DNA of 64,000 nt, from the NCBI RefSeq assembly GCF_016808095.1, contig NC_068974.1, forward strand, positions 9,176,001-9,240,000, in the 5' to 3' direction. The notes under the pieces were generated by a model, which worked only from the letters and a program-made list of their open reading frames with translations, did no database searches and had not been told where the DNA came from. The position numbers and the translations under genes were made by a program. This document shows, piece by piece, positions 1 through 10,440 of this stretch (positions within the stretch are counted from its first letter, which is position 1; each line of letters begins with the position of its first letter). This stretch comes from Vigna angularis. Its lineage: Eukaryota > Streptophyta > Magnoliopsida > Fabales > Fabaceae.

Positions 1-2
1 TG

Positions 3-436
3 TCATAAGAAAGCAGAACATTCATTTCTTGCACTACATTTTCTATCAACAACATGTTCAACATTAAATAGGGATTCAAAAAAATTAACATCAAGATTTA
101 AACGATATAAACCATCCAATAATGTACCAGAACCATAATAGTATGAAAGTTTATACAAATGAAAAATACCATTTTCAATCCTAAAGTTAAAACCTAAATA
201 ATCCAACTTTGTAACAAAAATTAAATTCCTAAGACAACCAGGAACATAGAGACAATTTTCAAGATTCAGACAATAACTAGTGTCTATAATCAATCGTTAA
301 GGCCCAATTCCTTCTATCCGTGCCTTCCTTCTGTTCTTCATATATAAAGACTTTTAAATTCCTTTTATGGGCTGGATTAAAAGGAATCCCTACATAATAT
401 TAGAAACATGAGTGGTAGCTCCAAAATCCAACCCCC
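3..436 (-). pseudogene. Copia protease and gag-pre-integrase fragment
   Basis: Minus-strand translation across about 300-436 gives WGLDFGATTHVSN, recognisable as the retropepsin active-site region, but the usual Asp-Ser-Gly reads Asp-Phe-Gly and stop codons follow. The block at 3-293 has LYVPGCLRNLIFVTKLDYLG and GSGTLLDGLYRLNLD, typical of the gag-pre-integrase domain. The sequence leaves the window here. Confidence 0.8.
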
Positions 437-1243
437 AGGTATTATTAGGCACTTCAATGATATTTGCTTTCAGGAAGTCTTTCTTGAAGTGACCCTTTCT
501 TGCAAAAGAAACATTTCTGGTCATTCTGGATATTGCCCTTATTCACTTTCATTGGGGCTTTGTCCTTCTTGTTCTTTTTTCCTGATTTGGATTTACTAAA
601 GCTAGCACCTTCATTAGTTGTGAGATGGATAAAATGATCTTTCATTTTCTTCAATCTCCCTTCCTCTTGTACCAACATGGCTTTGATTTCTTGAAAGTTC
701 CATTTATCCTTAAGAGTGTTATAGTTCACTTGGAATTGACCAAATTCAAGAGGAAGAGAGTTCATGATAAACTGTACTAGGAAAGACTCATTCACCTCTA
801 TTCCCATTGACTTCAATCTTGCTGCTATATTAGCCATTTCAGTTACATGGTCATGTATGGGCTATGACCAGTCCAACTTTTTGGTAGTCAGCTTACTCAT
901 AAGAGTTCCCACAATAGACTTTTCAGTTATGTCTGATTATGAGTACTCCTTGATCATTTTCATGAATTCTTTTGTGTTTTTCGTTTTAAGCATAGAAGAC
1001 TTTACATTCTCTGCCATAGACATGCGCATCAAGTTTAGTGACAGCCTGTTAGACCTATGCCAACCCTCATAAAGAGACTTCTCATTACTTGTACTGGTCT
1101 CTGTAATGGCTGCGGGCATTTCATCCATCATAATAGCCATATCCAAGTATAACACACCCAATTGGAACTGAATTTGTTCTTACCAATCAACATAGTTTAT
1201 CCCATTAAACTTGACCACATTGTTGCTCAAACTTGATAAATTC
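437..1243 (-). pseudogene. Copia gag polyprotein, broken
   Basis: The start codon at about 1243 opens a gag N-terminus (MNLSSLSNN, then VVKFNGINYVDW). An in-frame TAA follows the DW at about 1190, where the family normally continues into a short Q/E-rich stretch. Downstream blocks at 937-1161 and 454-837 carry the usual gag features: RSNRLSLNLMRMSMAENVK, then the VNESFLVQFIMNSLP segment and a lysine-rich linker before a zinc knuckle beginning CFFCKK. The knuckle is damaged: the following residues do not give a complete CX2CX4HX4C. Gag would form the particle shell; this copy cannot encode a full one. Confidence 0.85.
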
Positions 1244-2377
1244 ATGGAAGCTGGAAATAATATACAAGCCCTCATACATTAATGCTTTGATAAAATTAAT
1301 GGATTCAAATAGAATAACTACACTAGTCATGCATTTAACTTTACTTGTGGATGACACTTAAACTGATAGGTAATCATATAAGTCATTAATTTAAGTTCAC
1401 CTTTGGGTTATTCTTAAACTGACAAATTCCATACAATTAAGAAACTAAAATGAATATACTTTAATAAACAATCAATCATACTTAAGTCTATATGTATGCT
1501 ATCTTTGGATATACAAACATATTTACTAAGTATATGAAATGTCTCACTTTAATGTTATCAATTATGAACAATGGTGCACCTTTGGGTAATCCATAACATT
1601 CTTATAACAATGACTAATTACTATATATTCACAATTTAATATCCTTTATATTATGAATCATTTTCATAATACTTCTTTAGAAGTTGACCACATTATGGTA
1701 CACACGGTAAATACACACTTCAATGGAATTTCAAAGTAATGCATATACATTCTCTTAACATTGTTTTTGGATTCAAAACACCATAACATGAGCAATTTAA
1801 AAAGAACAGCGGAATTACCAAAAGTTTTAATTTTGATTAGAATTATAACTCACCCGAAATTCAACTTAATTGAATTTTCTTCATCCAAGTTTAATTAACA
1901 ATTACTTATAATTCATAAAACAAAACATTATATCATGCGTGTTAGTAGATGCACGTTTCTAATTAAAAGCATTCGTAATCGTGAAACCTTTAATTCACAT
2001 ATGCATTCCAACCATCTAATGTAACTTTCACTTTTAATTCACAAAAATAATTTTCATTCAATGCACATTGACAATAACACATTCTTATTTTTGTAGAATA
2101 TAATATAAGCTGCAGCAATAAAGTTGCTTTACTGTTATAACAAGTGCCGCAACAATAAAGTTGCTTTATGGTGACAACCAAAATTAAAAACCTACGGCTT
2201 CTTGGATCAAATTCACGTAACAATGAATTGAATTTTCTTTCATGCCAATCAAAAATAATTAATATCATAGTAAAATTAAACATTTGAAAATTTAAAAATC
2301 CCTAAATTTTATAATTCAAAAACTAGGGTTTCTATAATTGAGAAAATTACCATGGAGAATCATAAAATCCAGAACTT

Positions 2378-2390
2378 GGCTCTGATACCA
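2378..2390 (-). other. Primer binding site of the Copia element
   Basis: The minus strand reads TGGTATCAGAGCC, the complement of the initiator-Met tRNA 3' end used by most plant Copia elements. It lies two bases inside a likely LTR end whose minus-strand last bases are TTGCTTACA. Confidence 0.85.
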
Positions 2391-2392
2391 CT

Positions 2393-3158
2393 TGTAAGCA
2401 ATTTTTATGATTTCAATTAAATGAAAACATACAGGATCTTGAATTTCATGTTTCTCCCTATTCTCACAGACATAGTAGAAAAGGACTTACCTAAATCCAT
2501 TGTATAGTTCTTTCCTGTCAATTGTTCTCCCTTTTCTTATTCCTCTTTGATGCTTTCTTGATGATATAGAAATTGCCAAGGATGTTTTTCTCTGTCAAAG
2601 TCACAGTTTCTTTTTCTTTCTCAGAACGTTACTTTTTCTCTTTCATTTCTCAGAAACTTAACGTGTCATCAGAAGTAAACATTTTTTCCTCTTTTATGAT
2701 ATTTAACCAACTTCAAAAAAATACCCAAATTCCCTTTATTGAAGTGAGAAGATAGGGATTAATTTTAATAACTCTAAAATAATCCATATAACTTTAATAC
2801 ATTTATATTTTAATAATCATCACATTAGAATCTTTACATCAAGGTTATACTTTAAATTACATGAACCAATGTTAAATATTAATATAATTCAACAATACTA
2901 TCATAATCCCTATTTTAAATATTATTTATAAGGTTTGGACAATCTAAATTACTCCATATTCATAAATATAGATTTTTCTTTAGTAGTAAAAAGAAAAAAT
3001 ATTGAGTACTACGATGGATACAAAAGTTTAGAGTTTTGAAAAACATTTAATGTTGCGATATGCTATTTTACATTTCAAAATTTTCATTTTTCCGTGTTGT
3101 TAGTTTTATGTCTTTAATATCTTTTTCTCTCTGGGCACCTAATGTAATTTTTTTTGCT
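2393..3158. other. LTR remnant, then AT-rich sequence without genes
   Basis: From 2393 the sequence should be the LTR of the Copia element to the left. Its outer boundary is not clear; a CA-ending candidate is near 2897. The 60-codon open frame at 2573-2755 is in the LTR and not recognisable. The rest is AT-rich and I see no gene in it. Confidence 0.5.
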
Positions 3159-3159
3159 T

Positions 3160-4375
3160 AATACCTATTTTAGTTCCTCAAAAGACGGGAAATGTTTAAA
3201 GTGTTCCTACCTTTTCAAAAAAGTTGGAAATGGTCCCAATTTGTGAAAAAACGGGTCAAGTTAATCATTTTTGCTTACGACGTCAAATATGTAACGGTGC
3301 AGGTGTCCCCCTGAACAAAACATAATGAGTTGTCCAGTTGTTGTCATTGCGTGGCACTGTGAGGTTAAATGATGTGTAAAATTTAAATTTTAAAAAACAA
3401 ATATTTTGATAGAGGGTTAAAAGAAAAGGGGTTGCTTGCTCTGCGTTGAGGAAGACACATATGTTGATGGCGCGATGAAGACTGGTGATGAAGGGTTTGC
3501 TTGCAGGTTTAAAGAGTTTGATGCGCTGATGGTGAATCTTGGTTGGGTGATTTTCCTGAGAGGGTTGGGCGTGTTTTTATTCGCGATGAACTCGCGATAA
3601 GGGTTCCTAATTTGGTGTTTCCTGTCATGCGATTAGTGTTCATCTGAAATTTGGTTTCCGCGGGTTCTCGGTGGCTATGGATGAGGCTCGATTTGAGTTT
3701 CTTTAGGTCTCTGCGGTTTCTTGCAGGTTTTGAAGGAGGAGATTGGTGGAGGAGCTCACGTTTTGGTTACCATGGAGAATATTGCGATTGGGTTTTGTGG
3801 TGAAGGAAATGCGCGATTTGCTCGTAGATTTGGGATTACAGGTTTCACTGTGGTTGAATCGCATGGAAGGAGATGAAAATTGGCCATGTTGGCTGGCCAT
3901 GATTGCTCGCGGTTGTTGATGGAGTTCACATGGTTGTTTTTGAGTTTTTTCGAAAGTTTGGCGGAGAAGATGGTGGTGGTTTTTTGGTTTCGTTGCGGTG
4001 GCACATGGAGGAGGAAAATGTGATCTGGTTGTTAGGAAGAAGCTGTTAGCCTTAGCGATGGTCTGAGGTGTTGACACGACAGTTTGTGGCTCTAACGTTT
4101 CTGGAGGTGGCAGATGAAGTTGACGTGACAAGCAATTTTTTTTTAAAATTCAAAATTGACACATCATATTACCTTAGTGTGTCACGTATGAGAAAAAGTG
4201 GACAACTCATTAAGTTTTGACTAAGGAGACAGTTGCACCGTTAGATTTTTGACGCCGTAAGCAAAAATGATTAACTTGACATGTTTTTTCACAACTTGGG
4301 ACTGTTTCCAACTTTTTTAAAAAGATAGGATCACTTTGAAAATCCTACCTCTTTCGAGGGACCAAAAGATGTATT
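3160..4375. mobile_element. Long-TIR DNA transposon, probably Mutator-like, non-autonomous
   Basis: The first ~245 bases (about 3160-3405) and the last ~235 (about 4140-4375) are long imperfect inverted repeats. Matching landmarks include TTAATCATTTTTGCTTACG, GTGAAAAAAC, AAAAAAGTTGGAAA and AATGAGTTGTCCA, all found in the reverse complement of the right end. The ~730-bp interior is much less AT-rich than its surroundings and holds only unconvincing frames (e.g. minus 3703-4131). Long TIRs are typical of Mutator-like elements. The expected 9-bp duplication could not be resolved because both flanks are T-runs. No transposase is visible. Confidence 0.75.
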
Positions 4376-4377
4376 TT

Positions 4378-4993
4378 TTTTTCATTCTTTAATCATATAT
4401 TACTCAAACAATTATAATATCAGAATTGGATAAATTTTAGAAAATAATATAATTAATAAATTAAAGAACTTATAATTTAAAATATCTTAAACAACTTTTA
4501 AAAATAGTTTGAAAAAATTGTTTGAATAAATGACAAAAATATTACTATCCCAAAGATTGTATGAATAATGATATATCGATGTGGATATTTTATATGAATA
4601 ATGTAATAGATGTTGATTCATTCTTAATATGTTTTTAATTAAAAATAAATTAAAACCATCGTTGTTATGTACTAAAATAATCTCTTCAATTCAACACCTT
4701 TATTAACTGATTATGCAATCACTTCAACCCTCCATACAAATAGGAAAGAAAACAAAGCACTATAGTTAACGTAACATATATAAAAGTAAAAAAGAAAAAT
4801 AGAGAAAATTAGTCCAGCAAGCAAGAAATAGGTAATCATAAAATTTTGAAATATTTGATTAATAAATTATAATAATGAATAAAAGTGTTTTGATGTTGTA
4901 AATATTATTATATTCATAAAATAATCATTTCAATGAAGAAAAATAAATTTCTAGAACATATTTTCAATAAACCCATCATTATATAATAACCTA

Positions 4994-5050
<57 letters not shown>

Positions 5051-5255
5051 GGGTTTCAATAAATAATTTTAAAATATAAAAAATTAAAAGTAAAATGTAT
5101 TTTATGTATAAGAATTAAATGAGTAAATTTAATTTATAATCATTAATTAATTAAAGGAATTTGTAGTAGATGACAGTCCCATGTGCTTATCTTCAAGGTT
5201 TTCAAATTTAATATGATAATTACAGTTTGATCCTATCTTGATATTGGAGAAAATT
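4378..5255. other. AT-rich intergenic region
   Basis: No coding frame or structured element is recognisable apart from the (TA)n tract at 4998-5044. Confidence 0.6.
4998..5044. repeat. (TA)n microsatellite
   Basis: About 23 uninterrupted TA dinucleotides. Confidence 0.97.
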
Positions 5256-5907
5256 ATAAACAAGTATTGCTAAACAGCTGCAATTACTTTGATGAAAAAT
5301 CCAAAATCTTCTCAAGAAACCCTTTTGAAAACTCTATATAATAAAGGTTATTTATCTAACAAGCGTGAAGGAAAAATAGAAGAATCAAATCCAAAAACGT
5401 TATACTGAGAATAACACGAAGAAGCTACTTACAAGTTTACAACAGCTAACAATGCAAACTAATCTCTTTTCTAAAATCTCAACTAAAATAAATAAAACAG
5501 TTTTGAATCTAGTACTGCCCATAACAATTTTAAATGGCTATTATTTTTCTCCTTTACATTCATAAGCTGCTATATTCTCTACAATCTAAAGCATTAAAGG
5601 TAAGATAAAAGCAAAGAAAAATCTGAAGTCATGATATGAACTATACCAAATTCTCACTAATAAACCTAAGAATTTGAATCTGGGAAACAGTAAAAAACTA
5701 AAAAGAAAGTGAAACAAAAACAAAACTAGAGCAACAGAGTTCATGCCACTGCTTGAATCTTCATGTATAGCTTCAATCCATTGCATCAGTTCCTCTGCTT
5801 ATCCTCTTATCCTAGGCTTTAACCTGCTACACATGCACCCTTTGTGATCAAATTTCTAGATATTATGAAACCAGAATGAACAAACACTTGTGAGGAAAAG
5901 GGGAATG

Positions 5908-6216
5908 TTACTTGTTCTGTGTAGGATTTGGTCTGCTGGGTGGTATCCTTCTAAGGTTAGCAGCTACCTCACGAACAGTTGGATTTGGTTTTCTAGGTGG
6001 TTTTTTTGTAAGGCTAGCTGCTGCCACAGGCTTCTGAGATGATTTTTGCTCTTCTCTATGAAAATTTGAATATGAAATAGAATTGGAAGTTTGTGACATT
6101 TTTGAAACTAAGGATGAAGAAGGAAGAACCCTAGCTTGAGACATAATCACCCCATATGAAAGGATCAATGTCATGGCAAAGATAGCAGCAATCATTGAAC
6201 TGCATAAGGAATTCAT
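5908..6216 (-). CDS. Small secreted peptide precursor, copy 1 (102 aa)
   Basis: The protein starts with a clear signal peptide (about residues 1-28, hydrophobic core IAAIFAMTLILSYGV, likely cleavage after SQA), then a Ser/Lys-rich variable region, and ends in a proline-rich tail RRIPPSRPNPTQNK (89-102). A related block KKPPRKPNPT sits at 71-80, so the motif is doubled. This architecture is that of plant signalling-peptide precursors. The tail resembles CLE peptides (R-x-V/I-P...P-N-P-x-x-N) and also IDA-type tails (IPPS-x-P...N), but matches neither consensus exactly because of a one-residue spacing difference from CLE. The ATG is supported by the paralogue at 31444-31677 and by a TATA box about 40 bases upstream. 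The stop codon overlaps a possible splice donor (AA|GTAA). Function is inferred only from architecture. Confidence 0.75.
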   Translation of the reverse strand: MNSLCSSMIAAIFAMTLILSYGVIMSQARVLPSSSLVSKMSQTSNSISYSNFHREEQKSSQKPVAAASLTKKPPRKPNPTVREVAANLRRIPPSRPNPTQNK

Positions 6217-6251
6217 GGTCTTTTCTGACTTGGAGGATGTCTTTCACTTGC

Positions 6252-6261
6252 TCTATATATG
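6252..6261 (-). promoter_or_regulatory. TATA box of peptide gene copy 1
   Basis: The minus strand reads ATATATAGAG about 36-45 bases upstream of the start codon, so any 5' leader is very short. Confidence 0.6.
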
Positions 6262-6670
6262 CTTCTTACAATGATAAGAGTGTGTATATATTTACATATA
6301 TGGATTAAATATATTATAATAAAGTGTTGATTACGTGTATGTGTAACATACTAGTTAGGTTGATGATATATATATTAATATATAGTTTTGTTGGATAGTG
6401 GGTTGGACCAAATTTGAAAATGCAGTGAAGGGTATCATGTGAGAAATCTTTGACTAGTTCATGAGCTTACAAGTCCCAAAGCTAAATCAGCATGAGATTA
6501 GGAGGATCGTTGATTATAGGTTTGTGGGGTGCATGTCACGTGATGTGGAACGTGGTTTATTTACAGTTGGTGGGTTGGCAGCTTTGGATTCTACTGTTTC
6601 AGAGGTTTACAACTGCAATCAACTGATGAATGTTGCTCAAACCAAGGTGATGCAAATGGCTTTGGTTTAA

Positions 6671-7311
6671 AAAGACTGAGTGAAAATCTTAAAAAATTCT
6701 ACCTCGTGAAGTGGAGTCATCAGAAAATACTACACGTTGTATGCAGTCCTAAAAGTGCTCTCTAGAAGAACATCAGCATGGTTAAGTTAAGCCACTCTTG
6801 GTTTACCTTGCTTGGAGTTTCCTTCCTAATCAAGAGAAGGCAAAAAAAAAAATTTAAACTAATTAAAAAGTAAGTGAAAATAATAATGAGTAATAAAAAA
6901 AGTAAGTAAAATTATTTTGAATTTTGAAAATGACAATTAAATAGAAAACTTTAAAATAAAGAAAAGAAGTATTGTTTATGTAGTTTCAAAATTTATAACA
7001 CAATATTTTTTCAAATTAATATTAAATTATTTTATTTCTGAATATTTTAAATATTCTGTTAATATTTGATTAACTATAATAAATGGATGTAAAGTTTTTT
7101 TAAAAATTCAAAAAAAAATTAATCCAACTTTATCTCTTTATAGGAAGACATAAAAATCTATCATAATTATATGAACTAAGGAAGAGTGAAGAACAAAAAA
7201 GTGTTTTCATGACGTATTTTTTGATGGTTTTCAAAAAGATGGTTAAAATGTCATAAGAGGTCCAAAAGACGAAACCTTTTCTTATGACGAAACTAACAAA
7301 GGAAGAAGGTG
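6671..7311. other. AT-rich intergenic region
   Basis: No gene recognisable. The short open frames here are not supported by any motif. Confidence 0.6.
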
Positions 7312-7537
7312 TTACTACATTATCGAAAGACACGAGCTGCAGTAAACGTCGCGGTTAATGTCATGTCCGACGTCTATAGAGTCCTTAGACGTTGGTTAAT
7401 GCCATATCCGACATCTTTATAGACGTCGGACCTGTAGAGTCTGACGTCTCATTAACGTCACCCATAAACACGTCGGATCGGGATCAGACGTTAAAAGCCC
7501 AAAATAACAGACGTCTAAAGTTCTTTCTGCACTAGTA
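7312..7537. mobile_element. CACTA transposon end relic with ACGTC repeats
   Basis: The region is packed with GACGTC/GACGTTA-like words on both strands (for example around 7368, 7389, 7422, 7444, 7483, 7510) and ends CTTTCTGCACTAGTA, resembling the CACTAGTG terminus of the other CACTA ends here. The left boundary, near TTACTACATTATCGAAA, may be a mutated opposite terminus, which would make it a very short deletion derivative. The same repeat vocabulary recurs at 24900-25535. Confidence 0.6.
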
Positions 7538-7608
7538 ACAACATTAAGTTTAATACAAAAATTAAGGTAAGGGGCTATTGAGATGAGCTTAGTAAAAATG
7601 TCAACAAC

Positions 7609-7893
7609 TTAAAACATGATAGGAATGTGCTTGACAACAAGTTTGTTTTTTTGCACTTGATCAATAACGTAATGTAGATCGAGTTGAAAGTGTTTGGTGT
7701 GAGAATGAAGAAGAGGATCTTGAGTGAGAATCATTGCACTTTGGTTGTCCGAGTAAACAGTTGGTGTAGGCTGAGAAAGACGTTGCAAAGAAAGGGCTGT
7801 CAATGCTACCAAAGACAATTGATTCTGAAAGATCACTAGTGTAGCGAAGGGAAACAATAGTGGTTGTTTTTGACAATATGCTTCAGCTTTCAA
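7609..7893 (-). pseudogene. Copia RNase H C-terminal fragment
   Basis: Minus-strand translation contains VYSDNQSAM, LLHSHTKHFQLDLHYV and KNKLVVKHIP, the conserved end of Copia RNase H. The upstream part (about 7780-7890) is frameshifted and the fragment abuts CGAGGC-type CACTA repeats at 7893. No LTR or further domain is attached. Confidence 0.8.
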
Positions 7894-8049
7894 ACCGAGG
7901 CATATACTAGCGAGGTAAAAAGGTGGGGGACTTTTGACCTTGGTTCCAACCGAGGTAATATGTCAAAGGCTTTTGCTTCGGTTCCCCTGCACCCGAAGTA
8001 TTAAGAAAGAAAAAAAGGGGGGTGGAGGGAGAGAGGGGTAATTAATAGC

Positions 8050-8090
8050 AGGTCTGTTTTTGTGATATCCACTATCACAAAAACAAACCT
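8050..8090. repeat. Subterminal hairpin in CACTA element B
   Basis: Arms 8050-8067 and 8073-8090 pair at 17 of 18 positions (TGTTTTTGTGATA against TATCACAAAAACA) with a five-base loop. It lies between the terminal repeats and the Ulp1 pseudogene stop codon. Confidence 0.8.
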
Positions 8091-8212
8091 ACATATAAAA
8101 CACAAAATATACAACACAAAATCAATATTTAATAACACAATGTTTAAAGGATAATGTACAAAGTCTAATAACTATAAATCAACATGTGCTAATGTATTTT
8201 AAATCCTAATAA

Positions 8213-10190
8213 CTATGAACTATTGAATAATCTAATTAAATGCTTTGCGAGTGTCTTCCTTAGGTGTGTAAGTGGCTTCTTAGGAAGTGGAGTAAGAGTC
8301 TTGAATCTCTACACAAGACACATGATATTAATTAGCGTATATGAATTCTAAATGATGGAGAAAAACAAAATTCATTAAATCTAAATATTACTCTTTCCCA
8401 TCCTCTTGTGATATGGGAACGAATAATGCGTGTCATCCAATACATTATGTAGTATCTGCACTCATATCACCCACTTTGTTTGTTACACTACAATATATCA
8501 TCACATTTTCTAAATAGTTAGTGAAAATCATTAAAACAAAACAACTATAAGAAAATATGGCTTTAGCATATGTCAAACCTTGAGAGCAACCCATGCAATC
8601 TTTCTATTGTTAGCAACTGATCTCCCAACCAACATCATATGTGCTGCAATGGAACTATAAAAAAAAGGCTTTAGCCTTCATTTATATAACAAAGAAAGTT
8701 CAAACATTGAGGTTATTACCAATCAACTATTTTTTTGAGATGTTTGAGAGGAGACTTGTGCAATAAGAAGAACCACACATCATAACTCTCCGGTACGAAA
8801 ACAATAAGTAGCTGCCAATGGTGCCTGAAATTGATAATAACTTAATTTTTATATATTAAAATCACATATGGAACTTTGAAGTTTACAAACTTCACTTACC
8901 CAAATATATAAGGAATAAAATATGTCCTTCCCCCTTGCAAAGCTGCTAGTGAGATATGTTGTGATGTCATCAAAATTATTTGCTTCGTGAGTGACTTGGG
9001 GACTAATGAAGCTATAGACATCATTGTACCCCAAGTTGTTACTTACACCAAACATATAATTGAAATAAAAAATTACCTTTGATATAAGTATGCTTGATAT
9101 ATAAATCAATTTTATATAAATAATTGGTCGTAGACTTACATCGTCCATAGCTGAATTAAAGTAATATTCAATTCTTCTCTTTCCGATGCAAGCTCCTTGA
9201 CATCTTGGCTATGCAGGTATATTGGGACCTCAAAACCTCTCCCAAATACATTAGCATCATATTCAATCTTTATAGGCTCATTTGCAATGATGTCACAAAG
9301 TTGTTGCAATGCACCAAGAGGATTGTCCTCAAATAAACGAATCTTCTTCTGTCCATGCTTCTGTTGTTACATGGAAAAATAGGATAAATTTCGACATCAA
9401 TAACATGTAAACTTTAACATTGAGAAGTGTAAAGTAGGAGTCCATACCGAGGGGTCAGAAATAGAACCAACCAATTGTTTAGGCCAAGCGATAAAAGACT
9501 AGAATGCTTGCGCCACAATGAAAATCTCATTTGTGGGCAGAGGAACAGAGACATCTGGTATGATAATGTTGTCTACTGAGGCCTTCACCTCATCCTCTGA
9601 TAGCTCCATACCATGAACAACAGTCGTTACTTAAAACACAGTTCCACGAGCTACCAACATCGTCCCAGTACCATCTAAAACATATAACAGACATGGACTA
9701 GCATCGTTCATGTCATATTTTGGGACAGTTGGTGCTGAACAACTTCCTTTCCTACTTATCCCTGTCAGAGTAAATGTTAGATTATACAAATAATAAATTA
9801 TTCAACAAAAATGTTTATTAATTTTACCTGTTGGAGGCACAACGAGTTCCTGTACTGGAGATGGCTGTGGACGCATCCCATAACTCTCAAATTGCTGCTA
9901 GAATTAGCGCATAACTCTGTTAGTCACTTCTGTAGTGACTTCATCATATAATTATGCCCTGAGTTCCGCCTTAAGCTTTTTTGAGATCTCTTGTGTCAAC
10001 TTTTGGTCTTGTTCTTCGCTGTATGCATATGAAGTCTGACGCGAAGAACTCCCAAAATAATATTTAATGCCTACTCTAGTACCAGTAACACACACTCGAT
10101 CAGGGTGCTCAAGTTGTCCAATTGCAGTAGTAAGAATATCCTAGCGACCCTCGGGAGTGAATTGACCTTGGGAGCTGCAAGGAGTCCTAA
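8213..10190 (-). pseudogene. CACTA-borne Transposase_24/DUF8039/Ulp1-type protein, degenerate
   Basis: Minus-strand exon-like blocks are, in order: about 10185-9829 (IGQLEHPDRV, KYYFGSSSR, matching the En/Spm-associated Transposase_24 domain); 9765-9449 (LLYVLDGTGTMLVARGTVF, FIAWPKQLVGS; DUF8039-like); 9372-9147 (DNPLGALQQL, EVPIYLHSQDVKELAS, LIQLWTM); 9055-8899 (YMFGVSNNLGYNDVYSFI); about 8824-8720 (HWQLLIVF, with the His of the C48 protease); 8497-8385 (YECRYYIMYWMTRIIRS, with the catalytic Cys); and 8310-8213 (LRKTLAKHLIRLFN, then stop). Several in-frame stops, including TGA just before YECRYY, and CG changed to CR next to the Cys, show it is dead. It is paralogous to 23390-24570 and 58149-59276. 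Confidence 0.8.
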
Positions 10191-10369
10191 AACATAAAAA
10201 AATACCATTATTCTCTAAAAAGTTCAATGTAGTATGAATAATGGAACTATTATTGTAAGACCCATGAAAAATATTTACCTTAATAGTAAAAAATTTATTA
10301 CTAGATTTCTTTGTGAATGGAAAATATAATAAGTTTATGTAAAAAAATAAAATGTGGAAAGCTAAATAA

Positions 10370-10440
10370 GAAATTTTTGTAGCTTAATTGGTAGAAAATT
10401 GTGGTGATTTCAAGAACATGGGTTCAAACTCTCTTCTACC
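10370..10440 (+). other. tRNA-like promoter boxes inside solo LTR 1
   Basis: TAGCTTAATTGG (10380-10391) fits a Pol III A box and GGTTCAAACTC (10421-10431) fits a B box at tRNA-like spacing. There is no complete cloverleaf, so this is either a SINE head inserted in the LTR or a chance or derived part of the LTR. Confidence 0.4.

Larger units (their letters stand above)
1..2900 (-). mobile_element. Copia-type LTR retrotransposon, 5' half, decayed
   Basis: The minus strand reads, from high to low coordinates, a probable LTR edge near 2393, a tRNA-iMet-type primer binding site (2378-2390), about 1.1 kb of leader, gag, protease and the start of the gag-pre-integrase domain, which runs off the window at base 1. 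Integrase and reverse transcriptase would lie outside. The frame is broken in several places, so this is an old inactive copy. The outer LTR edge is not resolved; somewhere between 2750 and 2900 is plausible. Confidence 0.85.
5260..6670. repeat. Duplicated block, copy 1 (peptide gene and flanks)
   Basis: This block is paralogous to about 31080-32840. Shared pieces in the same order are a downstream stretch beginning TTATTATTTTTCTCC, the segment GTTCATGCCA...TTGAATCTTCAT...CATCAGTTCCTCT, the peptide coding region, and an upstream segment around 6385-6660 (TAGTGGGTT, AATGCAG, TCCCAAAGCTA, GCTTTGGATTCTA, TTTCAGAGGTTTA). The match well outside the coding sequence points to duplication of the whole locus rather than retroposition. 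Confidence 0.8.

Noticed and set aside
3703..4131. 142-codon frame as a host gene
   Set aside because: It lies in the transposon interior, overlaps another frame, is low-complexity and has no recognisable domain or splice structure.
6461..6670. 69-codon plus-strand frame as a gene
   Set aside because: The paralogous block near 32700 does not keep the frame, so this is conserved non-coding DNA.
10370..10440. A tRNA gene
   Set aside because: Only A- and B-box-like words are present. The acceptor and anticodon stems do not form.
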